Positions 14,619 through 21,776 of a stretch of DNA of 64,000 nucleotides are shown piece after piece (position 1 is the stretch's first letter; each line of letters opens with the position of its first letter). A program made the translations under genes and the position numbers. Source of the stretch: Kitasatospora cathayae (GTDB lineage Bacteria > Actinomycetota > Actinomycetes > Streptomycetales > Streptomycetaceae); the NCBI RefSeq assembly GCF_027627435.1, contig NZ_CP115451.1:57855-121854 (forward strand), read 5' to 3'. The notes below the pieces were generated by a model that was not told the DNA's origin, made no database searches, and saw only the letters and a program-made list of their open reading frames with translations.

Positions 14619-15775
14619 GCATCGCTAAGAAGCTGCAGGGCGGCGGCGGGGCCTTCGGGGCGCTGGCCCAGGGCACCTCGCGCGGTGACGAGGTGCGGGC
14701 GCGCAGTGAGGCGCTGGACGCTACCGGCCGGGTGCGGCGTGCGTCGTCAGCACCGGTGTCCTCGATCGTCTTCAATCCACTTAACCCGCGGAAGACCATT
14801 GACAGCGAGTCGATCGATGAACTCGCCGAAAGCCTGACCCGTCGACAAATCGTGCCCGTCACCGTCGTGAGCCGCGGCGCGTTCCTCGACGCGCACCCGG
14901 ATCAGGCCGAGGCGGTCGGCGAGGCGGACTTCGTCGCGCTCGACGGGAACCGCCGTCTGCGGGCTGCACAGCAGGCCGGGCTCAAGACCCTGCGGGTGGA
15001 CCTCAACGACGAGCTGGTCTCGCGTGCCTCGGACATGGTCGAGGCGGCTCTGATCGCCAATGCCCACCGCGAGGACGTCTCGCCGTTCGAAGAGGCCCAG
15101 GCGATCGAACAGCTGCTGGACACGGTCTACGAGGGCAACCAGGCCGCCGTCGCGCGGGCGCTGGGCAAGTCCCGCGCCTGGGTGGGACAGCGACTGGCCC
15201 TGCTCCATCTCTCTCCCGAGCTCCAGGAGCAGGCTGGAGCCGGAGAGCTGGCCATCGAGGACGCACGCAGGATCGGTGCCGAAGCCCGCGCGGGGAAGAT
15301 CACCCGGGCCGAGCAGCACGAGCGGGCCGAAGCTGCGAAGCTGGCGGCCGCCGAAAAGCAGGCTGCAAAGGCGGCTCGCACGGCCAACCGCGCGGATCGT
15401 TCGGCGGGGGAGACGGCGACCGAGCGCACCTCGGCACCCACTGCTGGGAACGCCGCCAGCGCTCGTGACGATGTAAACGGCGTTTACGTCCCGGGCCTTC
15501 CGGACCAGCGCGACGCCCGCACCGATGAGCGTGACCGACTTACGTCTTCGACGGCGGAGCTCTCGACCGAGACGGACCGGCAGACCCAGCAGCTGCAGGA
15601 GAGGGACAGGACGGCTACGCCGTCTGGCGGGGCCGGAGTGCCCGACTGGCGCGACCTTGAGGGGGTGGCGACCTGGCTCTGCCGCTTCCTTCAGCCCGAT
15701 GAGCTGAGGGTCGTTGCCACTAAGGTGCTGGACCGGCTCGAGGAGTTCGCGTCGGAGAGTGCAGCTGGTAGGTAG
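14615..15775 (+). CDS. parB: Partition protein ParB
   Basis: The product has 386 residues from a GTG overlapping the parA stop. The N-terminal ParB/Srx domain includes NPLNPRKTIDSESIDELAES, the phosphate-loop-like LDGNRRLRAAQQAG and a NAHREDVSPFEEAQAI stretch. A helix-turn-helix follows (AVARALGKSRAWVGQRLALL). Next comes an Ala/Lys-rich coiled segment and a variable linker, then a C-terminal dimerisation helix (FLQPDELRVVATKVLDRLEE). It should bind the GTAAACGGCGTTTAC palindromes. One such palindrome lies inside its own linker-coding DNA, where it encodes VNGVY. Confidence 0.9.
   Translation: MSIAKKLQGGGGAFGALAQGTSRGDEVRARSEALDATGRVRRASSAPVSSIVFNPLNPRKTIDSESIDELAESLTRRQIVPVTVVSRGAFLDAHPDQAEAVGEADFVALDGNRRLRAAQQAGLKTLRVDLNDELVSRASDMVEAALIANAHREDVSPFEEAQAIEQLLDTVYEGNQAAVARALGKSRAWVGQRLALLHLSPELQEQAGAGELAIEDARRIGAEARAGKITRAEQHERAEAAKLAAAEKQAAKAARTANRADRSAGETATERTSAPTAGNAASARDDVNGVYVPGLPDQRDARTDERDRLTSSTAELSTETDRQTQQLQERDRTATPSGGAGVPDWRDLEGVATWLCRFLQPDELRVVATKVLDRLEEFASESAAGR
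15473..15487 (+). promoter_or_regulatory. parS: parS-like palindrome, copy 2 (inside parB)
   Basis: GTAAACGGCGTTTAC lies within the linker-coding part of parB. The sequence ACCAGCGCGACGCC follows 16 bases downstream and is repeated after copies 3 and 4. Confidence 0.8.
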
Positions 15776-15871
15776 CCGCTAACGAATGTTGACGGACCGA
15801 CTGGGCACTGTGAAGGTGTCCAGTCCGTCCTGTTTGTGCGGCCTTGGGGCAGGGGCTCTGCCGGTGATGGT

Positions 15872-15886
15872 GTAAACGGCGTTTAC
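15872..15886 (+). promoter_or_regulatory. parS: parS-like palindrome, copy 3
   Basis: GTAAACGGCGTTTAC, 97 bases after the parB stop and exactly 70 bases before copy 4. Confidence 0.82.
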
Positions 15887-15941
15887 CCAAACCGCTGCGG
15901 TCCAGCGCCTCGACCGCGCCGCGCTGGAACTGCTCCCGCGT

Positions 15942-15956
15942 GTAAACGGCGTTTAC
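15942..15956 (+). promoter_or_regulatory. parS: parS-like palindrome, copy 4
   Basis: GTAAACGGCGTTTAC. With copy 3 it forms a tandem centromere-like cluster downstream of parB. Confidence 0.82.
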
Positions 15957-16005
15957 GCCTCAGCTCGCCGAACCAGCGCGATGCCAGCACGGACGAGGAA
16001 GAGCA
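15942..16005 (+). repeat. Partial duplication of the parB linker DNA with its parS
   Basis: After the palindrome, AACCAGCGCGATGCCAGCAC then GGACGAGGA parallels parB DNA at 15502-15530 (ACCAGCGCGACGCCCGCACC then GATGAGC), at nearly the same distance from the palindrome. In translation NQRDASTDE parallels DQRDARTDE of ParB. A weaker third copy follows parS copy 3 (TCCAGCGCCTCGACCGCGCC). Confidence 0.65.
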
Positions 16006-16148
16006 GGGCAAGCATGCCGGGGGCGTCGCCTGGTGAGTCCGAGCTGCTGGAGCTGCCGGGAATTTTCCTCTCGCCGGACCGATGAGTTTAGGCGGTGGCG
16101 GCGGTCAAACCTTGGAAAGCAATGACAGCAGACCCGGGGAGACCTGAA

Positions 16149-16553
16149 ATGTCCACCACTGCCACCGCCGTGAAGTCCAGCAAGGCCGCCGTCCGGTTGG
16201 TCTGGACGCTGCGGATCCTGCTCGCGCTCTTCTTCGCCCTGGCCAGCGCGCTGCCCAAGCTGCTCGCGCTCCCCGCCGCCACAACCGTCTTCGATGCCAT
16301 CGGCTGGGGCCACTGGTTCATGTACCTGACCGGACTGGTGGAGCTCGCCGGAGCGGTCGGCCTGCTGGTCGGACGCCTGGCCGGGCTGGCCGCGACGGCG
16401 CTCATTGTCTTCCTGGTGTTCGCGTTCGCCACTCAGCTCACCGCGATGCACGGGGAGAACGCCGGGACGCCGTTCATCTTCATGGTGCCGCTGGCCGTCA
16501 TCGCCTGGAACCACCGCGCCGAGACGGCCGAGTCGCTCGGCCTCCGGCGTTGA
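16149..16553 (+). CDS. DoxX family membrane protein
   Basis: This encodes 134 residues from the ATG at 16149 (GGGGAGACCTGAA upstream). Four membrane helices are visible: VWTLRILLALFFALASALPK, WFMYLTGLVELAGAVGLLVG, LAATALIVFLVFAFATQLTA and FIFMVPLAVIAW. The pattern of a Lys/Pro after helix 1, the GxxE in helix 2 and short loops is typical of DoxX-like small quinone-pathway or stress-related membrane proteins. It is probably monocistronic. Its presence on the plasmid is incidental as far as can be judged. Confidence 0.75.
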   Translation: MSTTATAVKSSKAAVRLVWTLRILLALFFALASALPKLLALPAATTVFDAIGWGHWFMYLTGLVELAGAVGLLVGRLAGLAATALIVFLVFAFATQLTAMHGENAGTPFIFMVPLAVIAWNHRAETAESLGLRR

Positions 16554-16675
16554 CCGGGTGCCCGCAGGACCCGTCGGCACAGGCCCGCGCCGCGCTGCTT
16601 GCCGCAGGCTCCCCGAACGCCCCGCCGGACCGTTCTTACATGGTGCTGCCGGGTGGGTGCTCGCGCCGGGATACC

Positions 16676-16884
16676 TCACCCGGATGATGCGGTGGTGTAG
16701 AGGACCTGGTCCTGGCCGTACTCGACAAAGTGCTCGGTGGCCAGGAGGCCGAGTCTCTCCAGCAGCCCCCGGGAGCGGGTGTTGGCGGCCTGGGTCACCG
16801 CGACGAGCGGGTGTGTCGGTGCCGCCTGCTCGCTCCAGCGCAGGACGGCACCGACGGCCTCGGCCACGCAGCCCGCCCTCGCGG
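16676..16884 (-). pseudogene. C-terminal remnant of a GNAT acetyltransferase
   Basis: On the minus strand the sequence AGCVAEAVGAVLRWSEQ, LVAVTQAANTRSRGLLERLG and a final strand (EHFVEYGQDQVLYTT) match the C-terminal third of GNAT N-acetyltransferases (AEAV..LxRW, VxxANxxSxxLLERLG). The acetyl-CoA loop and everything N-terminal is missing. Upstream, toward higher coordinates, the frame runs into two palindromes. It is a truncated, presumably inactive gene. Confidence 0.65.
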
Positions 16885-16900
16885 AGCCGCCGCAGGCCGC

Positions 16901-16922
16901 TGTGTTGTCCGCGGACAACACA
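16901..16922. repeat. 22-bp perfect palindrome with core TTGTCCGCGGACAA
   Basis: The palindrome is TGTG-TTGTCCGCGGACAA-CACA. A second copy with an 18-bp perfect core lies 86 bases away. They border the truncated GNAT remnant and a 64-base spacer. They could be operators for an unknown dimeric regulator, attachment sites or insertion scars. Confidence 0.7.
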
Positions 16923-16986
16923 GCGCACAAGACCGAGCCGGGCAGGGGAGTAGTGCCGGCAGCGGTCGCCGCTTCGGCGCCGGAGA

Positions 16987-17004
16987 TGTTGTCCGCGGAC
17001 AACA
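16987..17004. repeat. 18-bp palindrome, second copy of the TTGTCCGCGGACAA element
   Basis: TGTTGTCCGCGGACAACA, perfect over 18 bp and identical to the core of the element at 16901-16922. Confidence 0.7.
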
Positions 17005-17168
17005 CAGGACAACCCGTAGCCCCGCGTGACGAGAATGCGGGCGCCAGCTTGTTCTTTAATGTCGGACCGGGCCAGTTGCGACGTGCAGCACCGGGTTGCC
17101 AACCGCCCCGAGTACGGGCCGCGGCTGCGCACGTCGGAGCCCCGGCGGATCGTCCGGCACCGGGCGCT

Positions 17169-17945
17169 TCAGCGTTCGGGCCGGCGGAACAGCGCCGCCC
17201 ACAGGCCGGGCCGGCCGAACAGGCGTGCGTCCGGCGCCGATTCGTCGCGCATCCGCCGCAGTTCCACCTCCTGGAGCCCCAGCGGCCCCTCGACGAAGAT
17301 CCGGCGCAGTTCGTCAGCAGTGTAGGCCAGGCCGCCGTGCAGGGTGCCGTCCCGGTACAGCTGCGCGTCCGGGATCCGCGTCCCCGCCCCGTCGCCGTCC
17401 GGCGCGGAACAGACCAGCCCCAGGTGCCCGCCGGGCGCCATCAGCCGCTCCAACAGCGCCAGGTAGCCGGGCCGCCGGTGCGGCGGCAGGTGGTGGAAGA
17501 AGCCCGAGTCGTAGACCAGGTCGTACGGACCGGTCAGGGCCGCCCCCACCGGGCCGAAGGCATCCCCGCAGTGGAAGCGCACCCCCATGTCGAAGCCGAG
17601 GTGGTACTCGAACTGCTCCTGGCGACTGCGCGCCCGCTCCAGTGCCTGCCGGGAGAGGTCCAGCCCTTCCATGGCGAAACCGTGCATCTGCAGGTGGAGG
17701 GTGTTGCGGCCGTCGCCGCAGCCGAGGTCGAGCCCCCGGCCGCCCGTGGACGCCCCGATCACCCCGCAGTCCAGCAGATCCGCCAGGTTCTCGTCCGGCT
17801 TCCCAGTGACGGCCGACACCGGCTGGCTCCGGGCCGCGTCGCACCCCACCCATTGCTCCCGGCCCCGCGAGAACAGCCCGTCGAGTAGCTCCAGCAGTTC
17901 GTCCTCGGTCCGCACCACCCGCACGTCACCCTGTTCCTGCGCCAC
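17169..17945 (-). CDS. Class I SAM-dependent methyltransferase
   Basis: The product has 258 residues. Motif I is GLDLGCGDGRNTLHL (about 93-107). A second acidic strand (MEGLDLSRQALERAR) and motif post-II (FHCGDAFGPVG) follow. PYDLVYDSGFFHHLPPHRRP is the motif IV region, and LMAPGGHLGLVCSAP is motif VI. The fold is complete. The substrate is unknown; the HxxPxxRRP loop resembles small-molecule methyltransferases of the type often found in Streptomyces accessory DNA. The gene reads leftward and ends next to the palindrome pair. Confidence 0.82.
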   Translation of the reverse strand: MAQEQGDVRVVRTEDELLELLDGLFSRGREQWVGCDAARSQPVSAVTGKPDENLADLLDCGVIGASTGGRGLDLGCGDGRNTLHLQMHGFAMEGLDLSRQALERARSRQEQFEYHLGFDMGVRFHCGDAFGPVGAALTGPYDLVYDSGFFHHLPPHRRPGYLALLERLMAPGGHLGLVCSAPDGDGAGTRIPDAQLYRDGTLHGGLAYTADELRRIFVEGPLGLQEVELRRMRDESAPDARLFGRPGLWAALFRRPER

Positions 17946-18071
17946 GCCTGTCGGCTCCTTTCCTCCCGCACGATCGTCGCGACGCTACCGTCACCGGGAA
18001 CGGGCCCATCCGCGCGGGCTCGCCGTTCGGCACCATCGTCGGCATCGAAGGCCCGTAGAGCGCGCCGAACG

Positions 18072-18113
18072 CCCGGTGCCCCGTTGACCTCCAAGGTTCA
18101 GCGGGGCACCGGG
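18072..18113. terminator. GC hairpin between convergent/divergent units
   Basis: CCCGGTGCCCCG (18072-18083) pairs with CGGGGCACCGGG (18102-18113). It lies upstream of the methyltransferase gene, where it could insulate it from transcription out of the regulator pair. Confidence 0.65.
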
Positions 18114-18158
18114 GCGGGCGTGATCATGTCGCCCACTGGGCATGGATCGCCTGCACGG

Positions 18159-18204
18159 CGAAGGGCCGCCTCCCCCTGCTTCGGACGGGGGGAGACGGCC
18201 CTTC
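18159..18204. terminator. Terminator of the DUF397/XRE unit
   Basis: CGAAGGGCCGCCTCCCCC pairs with GGGGGAGACGGCCCTTCG across a 10-base loop (one mismatch), immediately after the DUF397 stop on the minus strand. Confidence 0.75.
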
Positions 18205-18209
18205 GCTGA

Positions 18210-18434
18210 TCAGACGTCGAAGGTCTGGGCGAACGCCACGAGGCCGGCGAATGCCTCGGGCGTCACGAGGAGGGCCGGCCCGTCCGGGTTCTTCGAGTCG
18301 CGGATGGCCATGGCCCCGAAGTGGGTGGCGGTCAGGTCGGCGACCTCGACGCAGTTGTTGCCGGAACCGCTGTAGGACGATTTGAACCAGTCGGCCAGGC
18401 CGGCGAGTTCAGGGGCAGTGGTGTGGTGGGTCAT
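18210..18434 (-). CDS. DUF397 domain protein
   Basis: The 74-residue product contains the diagnostic DUF397 sequence DWFKSSYSGSGNNCVEVADL and IRDSKNPDGPALLVTPEAF. DUF397 proteins are small actinomycete partners of XRE/DUF5753 regulators, as in Scr1/Scr2- and WhiJ-type pairs, and are thought to modulate development or behave like the toxin half of a toxin-antitoxin-like pair. The start ATG overlaps the regulator stop (ATGA), so translation is coupled. The length is normal for the family. Confidence 0.88.
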   Translation of the reverse strand: MTHHTTAPELAGLADWFKSSYSGSGNNCVEVADLTATHFGAMAIRDSKNPDGPALLVTPEAFAGLVAFAQTFDV

Positions 18435-19306
18435 CAGGTGATCTCTCGGGTGAGTTGTTGCAGGAACTCCGGTGTCGCCTCGGAGGGGAGGGCCGAGCGT
18501 GACAGCGCCTCGAACATCCGGGTGAACCGGCCGACGTCGCGGGTCTTGTCCGTGATGGACATGCCCGCCCCAGGGGTGTCTACCTGGACCGTCATGGGCA
18601 GGGTGCTGCCGAGGTCCAGGAGTGTGAAGTCGGAGAGCGACAGGTAGCCGCGGACCGACTGGGGCAGGATCTGCACGGTCACGTTGTCGAGTGCCGCAAG
18701 CCGGGTGATCTCCTCGTACTGCTCGCCCATGATGTCCGGGTCGCCGACTACGTACCGTAGCGCCGGCTCGTAAAGGATCGCCCACAGCTTGACAGGATCG
18801 TCGGGGGCCACCAGCCGCTCCTTGCGCTTCATCCGCAGAGCCACGCTCTTGTGGATGAATTCGGTGGTGGTCTCCTCGACCGGCTTGGCGATCTCGTGCA
18901 GAGCCCTCGCGTATCGCGCGGTCTGCAGCAGTCCCAGGACGATGGTCGGGTGGTAGGCCCGTATGGCCTGGGCCGCGGACTCGACGCCGAGGAAGCGGGG
19001 CATTGAGGGCGCCATCGTCGCCACCGTGTACGGCGTCCACCAGTCCTGGCGCGAGGCGGTGCGCTGGAGCTCCACCAGGCGTTCGGTTTCGTCCTCGTCG
19101 TCAACGCCGTACCGGGTGAGGAGCTTGCGCAGGTCCCCGGCGTTGCGGAGGTCCTGGAAGCCGGTCTCGACGCGCTGGAGTTTCGTCTCGCTGAACGACA
19201 GCCCCTTGACGGCGTCCTCGAGCGTGATGCCGGCCTGCTGACGCAGTTCCCGAAGCTCGTGTCCCAGTTCGATCCGCCGTGCTGTCGGCCTCGGCCGTGC
19301 TGCCAC
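18434..19306 (-). CDS. XRE-family regulator with DUF5753 domain
   Basis: The product has 290 residues from the GTG at 19306, which is preceded by a strong GGAGGTGA site. An N-terminal helix-turn-helix (ELRELRQQAGITLEDAVKGL and SFSETKLQRVETGFQDLR) is followed by a C-terminal DUF5753 domain (YHPTIVLGLLQTARYARAL, NVTVQILPQSVRGYLSLSDF, SITDKTRDVGRFTRMFEALS). It is the DNA-binding member of the regulator/DUF397 pair, a very common Streptomyces arrangement that often controls morphogenesis or antibiotic production. The divergently arranged gene at 19576 and the biosynthetic cluster beyond it are plausible targets. Confidence 0.9.
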   Translation of the reverse strand: MAARPRPTARRIELGHELRELRQQAGITLEDAVKGLSFSETKLQRVETGFQDLRNAGDLRKLLTRYGVDDEDETERLVELQRTASRQDWWTPYTVATMAPSMPRFLGVESAAQAIRAYHPTIVLGLLQTARYARALHEIAKPVEETTTEFIHKSVALRMKRKERLVAPDDPVKLWAILYEPALRYVVGDPDIMGEQYEEITRLAALDNVTVQILPQSVRGYLSLSDFTLLDLGSTLPMTVQVDTPGAGMSITDKTRDVGRFTRMFEALSRSALPSEATPEFLQQLTREIT

Positions 19307-19575
19307 GTGCTCACCTCCGGGGTGCATGCGTCTACCGTCCGTACCGATCCGCGCAGTGTTGCACGTCACATGCGCGCGGTGCCAGGCCATGCGTTTGCGG
19401 TGGCATGTGCCACTTCTCCTTCGTCGGGGGATTCAGTGCCGATGCCGTTGCAGATTCAGCGTAGACGCGCCACCGTGGTGGCACGCCCTGGTTGACGGGG
19501 CATCAGAGACGGTCAGTCGAGGCCCCGTGAGACGCCGACGGCCGCCACCTCCACCATCGGACTGCGGAGGTCTTC

Positions 19576-19839
19576 GTGCGTCGATCTGCTGATGACCAGC
19601 TTCGCCGCCGGGTGTCGGTCGACATCTCGGCGGGCCTGCCGGGCCGGCTGGCACGTGCGGACCTGGACGAGCTCCTGAAGCGGGTGTATCCCGCCGGCGC
19701 CCCGCGGGGCGCCTGGCGGCGGCAGCCGGACGGAACCGAGGTCTTCGTCGAGGGCTTCGAACGCGCCTTGCGCCGCGCCACGGTCCTGCGGCGGCTGGAG
19801 GACGGACGGTGGCTCAGGCAGTACCGGGGGCCGGTGTGA
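19576..19839 (+). CDS. Small hypothetical protein upstream of an anti-sigma-like ATPase
   Basis: The GTG start gives 87 residues of an Arg-rich helical protein (SVDISAGLPGRLARADLDEL, then GAWRRQPDGTEVFVEGFERA). The TGA overlaps the GTG of the next gene. It has no recognised domain. Its coupling to the ATPase suggests a partner or regulator. A later in-frame start (GTG near 19609) cannot be excluded. Confidence 0.55.
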   Translation: MRRSADDQLRRRVSVDISAGLPGRLARADLDELLKRVYPAGAPRGAWRRQPDGTEVFVEGFERALRRATVLRRLEDGRWLRQYRGPV

Positions 19840-20258
19840 CGACCGCCGAACTCGCTCCCGCCGAGCCGGCTCCCCGGCCCCGCCCCGCCACGGCATCCCT
19901 GCGCTATCGCCCGGAGTCGGCACGGGCCGCCCGTCTGCTCGTCCGGGGCAAGCTCCAGGAATGGGGCCTGACCGAGCTGGTCGACCCGGCCGAGCTGATC
20001 GTCACCGAGCTGGTATCCAACGCGTGCAAGACCGGCTGCCTGACCTTCATGCAAGTGGCCGTCCGGCGCCCCGCCCCGGGATTCGTCCGAGTCTCCGTGC
20101 GGGACGGCTCCCTGGAGCTGCCGGTGCTGCTGAAGGCTGGCGACGACGAAGAGTGCCACCGCGGGCTCGCCCTGGTCCACGAACTGACCAGCGGCCGGTG
20201 GGGGACCACCCTCGAGCCCCGGGGCAAGCGCGTGCACGCCGACCTCCCGATCCCCTGA
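19836..20258 (+). CDS. ATP-binding protein of the RsbW/anti-sigma type
   Basis: The product has 140 residues. The GHKL/HATPase_c features are DPAELIVTELVSNACKTG (N box, with the catalytic-type Glu and Asn), VRVSVRDGSLELP (G1-type D-x-S region) and RGLALVHELTSGRWGT (G2-like). This is the standard form of the many small Streptomyces ATP-binding proteins related to anti-sigma factor RsbW. The usual GxGL glycines are weak, so ATPase or kinase activity is uncertain. The start GTG overlaps the previous stop; an in-frame GTG at 19809 is an alternative. Confidence 0.78.
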   Translation: MTTAELAPAEPAPRPRPATASLRYRPESARAARLLVRGKLQEWGLTELVDPAELIVTELVSNACKTGCLTFMQVAVRRPAPGFVRVSVRDGSLELPVLLKAGDDEECHRGLALVHELTSGRWGTTLEPRGKRVHADLPIP

Positions 20259-20370
20259 CCGCCCGTCATCCCGTCAACCGGCCCGCAGCCAGCCACGACA
20301 CATGCCATCACTGTCCGTCACTACATGACTACGATTCATCGCTTCGGTTCGACCCATCAAGGAGTACCGC

Positions 20371-21105
20371 GTGGAAGGAACCACCACCGCCATGAGCCCG
20401 CCCGCAACACTGAGGCCCGCGAGCGTGCGGGACGGCTGGCAGGCGCTCGCCGACGGCCTGCATGTCCAGCGGGTGCACCTGCACCACGACCAGTGGCGCC
20501 AGGCCGCGACGCTCCCGCCCGAACAGCTCGGGCTGCCCGCCGAGCTGGACCCCGTCGACCTGGTGTCGAAGCCGGTGCTCGTGGTGCCGTGCGACGACGT
20601 CCTGATCAGCGCCGCCGGCCTCACGCCGTGGATCGAGGTGCCGTACCGGCTCGGCCACGACCGCACCGCGAGCGGACCGCTCACCCTCGCGGTGGACGAG
20701 GTGGCCCGGATGCTGGCCAGGGACCTGGACGGCGGCCTTGAGGCGGCCGTGCACGGCGCGACTCGCTCAAGTGCCTGGTGGGTGGGGGTGTTCGCCGTCA
20801 TCCACCACGAGAGCGGTCGGACCGCCTCCCTGGAGATGCTCCAGTCCGCCGCGCGGGCCGTCTCCCTCGGCGCGGGGATGCGCGTCCTGCGGGCGGCGCT
20901 TCGGACCCGGGGCGAGGACAGCGCGGTTCTGCGTGCCGCGTACTGCCGGGCCGTCGCCGAGGTCGTCGTGCTGGAGGCGTCGCTGCCGCAGCTGCTCGGC
21001 GAGATCGGCGGGATGCGGCTCACTGACCTGGTCACCACCTCGGTGCCGTGGCGCGGGCAGTTCACCAAGTACCAGTCGGGCACCGGAGCGGGGCAGGTGG
21101 AGTAG
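20371..21105 (+). CDS. Unknown protein, first gene of the radical SAM/HExxH cluster
   Basis: The GTG at 20371 follows AAGGAG at ideal spacing. About 110 bases of less GC-rich DNA upstream (TACGAT at 20330-20335 is a possible -10) likely hold the cluster promoter. The product has 244 residues and no family I recognise. It includes LHHDQWRQAATLPPEQLGLP, PVLVVPCDDVLISAAGLTPW and a helical C-terminal half (LRAAYCRAVAEVVVLEASLP). It ends two bases before the next gene, indicating an operon. A partner or substrate-handling role for the downstream enzymes is only a guess. Confidence 0.6.
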   Translation: MEGTTTAMSPPATLRPASVRDGWQALADGLHVQRVHLHHDQWRQAATLPPEQLGLPAELDPVDLVSKPVLVVPCDDVLISAAGLTPWIEVPYRLGHDRTASGPLTLAVDEVARMLARDLDGGLEAAVHGATRSSAWWVGVFAVIHHESGRTASLEMLQSAARAVSLGAGMRVLRAALRTRGEDSAVLRAAYCRAVAEVVVLEASLPQLLGEIGGMRLTDLVTTSVPWRGQFTKYQSGTGAGQVE

Positions 21106-21107
21106 GG

Positions 21108-21776
21108 ATGGACCAGTTTCCGTTCGTCGTGATCGAGGGCCTGGACGGCAGCGGCAAGACCACGTTGCGCAAGGGACTGTTCAGGCTGTTCGACAACCTG
21201 TACGGGGTGATGCCGCTGTCGGTGCTCACCACGAACTTCCTCGCCCCCGAGGTGGCCGCGGACCTGGTGGACGGCAAGTATGCGCCCACCGAGGCCAACC
21301 GCGAGCGCTACCTGCAGGCCCTGCGCGCCGACAAGCAGGCCACCATCGAGCTCCTGATCGCGCCGACACTGTCGCAGCGGCCGGTGATCGCGGACCGGTG
21401 GCTGCTGTCGGAACTCGCGTTCTTCCAGGTCAAGCACGGCCAGGACCCGGCGGACACCTACCGCGGGCTCGCCGACGCGATCGACCTGGTGCCGGACCTG
21501 ACGCTCATCCTGGACGCGCCCACCGGCACCACGATGCAGCGGGCCGCCTCCCGCAGCGCGGGGGACTCGGTGCGCGACGACTGGGACGTGGACCACGTGC
21601 AGACCAGCGTGCGCGCCACCTACCAGGCGATCACCGCCAGCCCGGCCGCGTTTCCGAAGATCGGGCCGACCGTGACGATCGACGCCAACCAGCCCCGGGC
21701 CGACGTGCTCGCGAACGCCTGGACCGCGCTGCTGGAACGCGGCCTGACCGCCGAGCTGGAAGGAAGCATCTGGTGA
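21108..21776 (+). CDS. Thymidylate kinase-like nucleotide kinase
   Basis: This encodes 222 residues. The start VVIEGLDGSGKTTLRKGLF is the P-loop of the dTMP kinase family. The DRW motif appears in PVIADRWLLSELAFFQVKHG, and LTLILDAPTGTTMQRAASRS resembles the LID-preceding strand LTxxLDxP. The chain is of normal length, but the LID region is not canonical, so the substrate may differ from dTMP. Its place in an operon of biosynthetic enzymes suggests phosphorylation of a pathway nucleotide or small acid rather than housekeeping. The stop overlaps the next GTG. Confidence 0.8.
   Translation: MDQFPFVVIEGLDGSGKTTLRKGLFRLFDNLYGVMPLSVLTTNFLAPEVAADLVDGKYAPTEANRERYLQALRADKQATIELLIAPTLSQRPVIADRWLLSELAFFQVKHGQDPADTYRGLADAIDLVPDLTLILDAPTGTTMQRAASRSAGDSVRDDWDVDHVQTSVRATYQAITASPAAFPKIGPTVTIDANQPRADVLANAWTALLERGLTAELEGSIW

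Noticed and set aside
13326..15956. Replication iterons
   Set aside because: The palindromes flank and lie within parAB, so a centromere role is the simpler explanation. No Rep gene is adjacent.
15836..16036. Short ORF downstream of parB encoding NGVY and NQRDASTDE
   Set aside because: It is explained as a decayed duplication of the parB linker with parS sites. No ribosome site precedes it and no protein role is likely.
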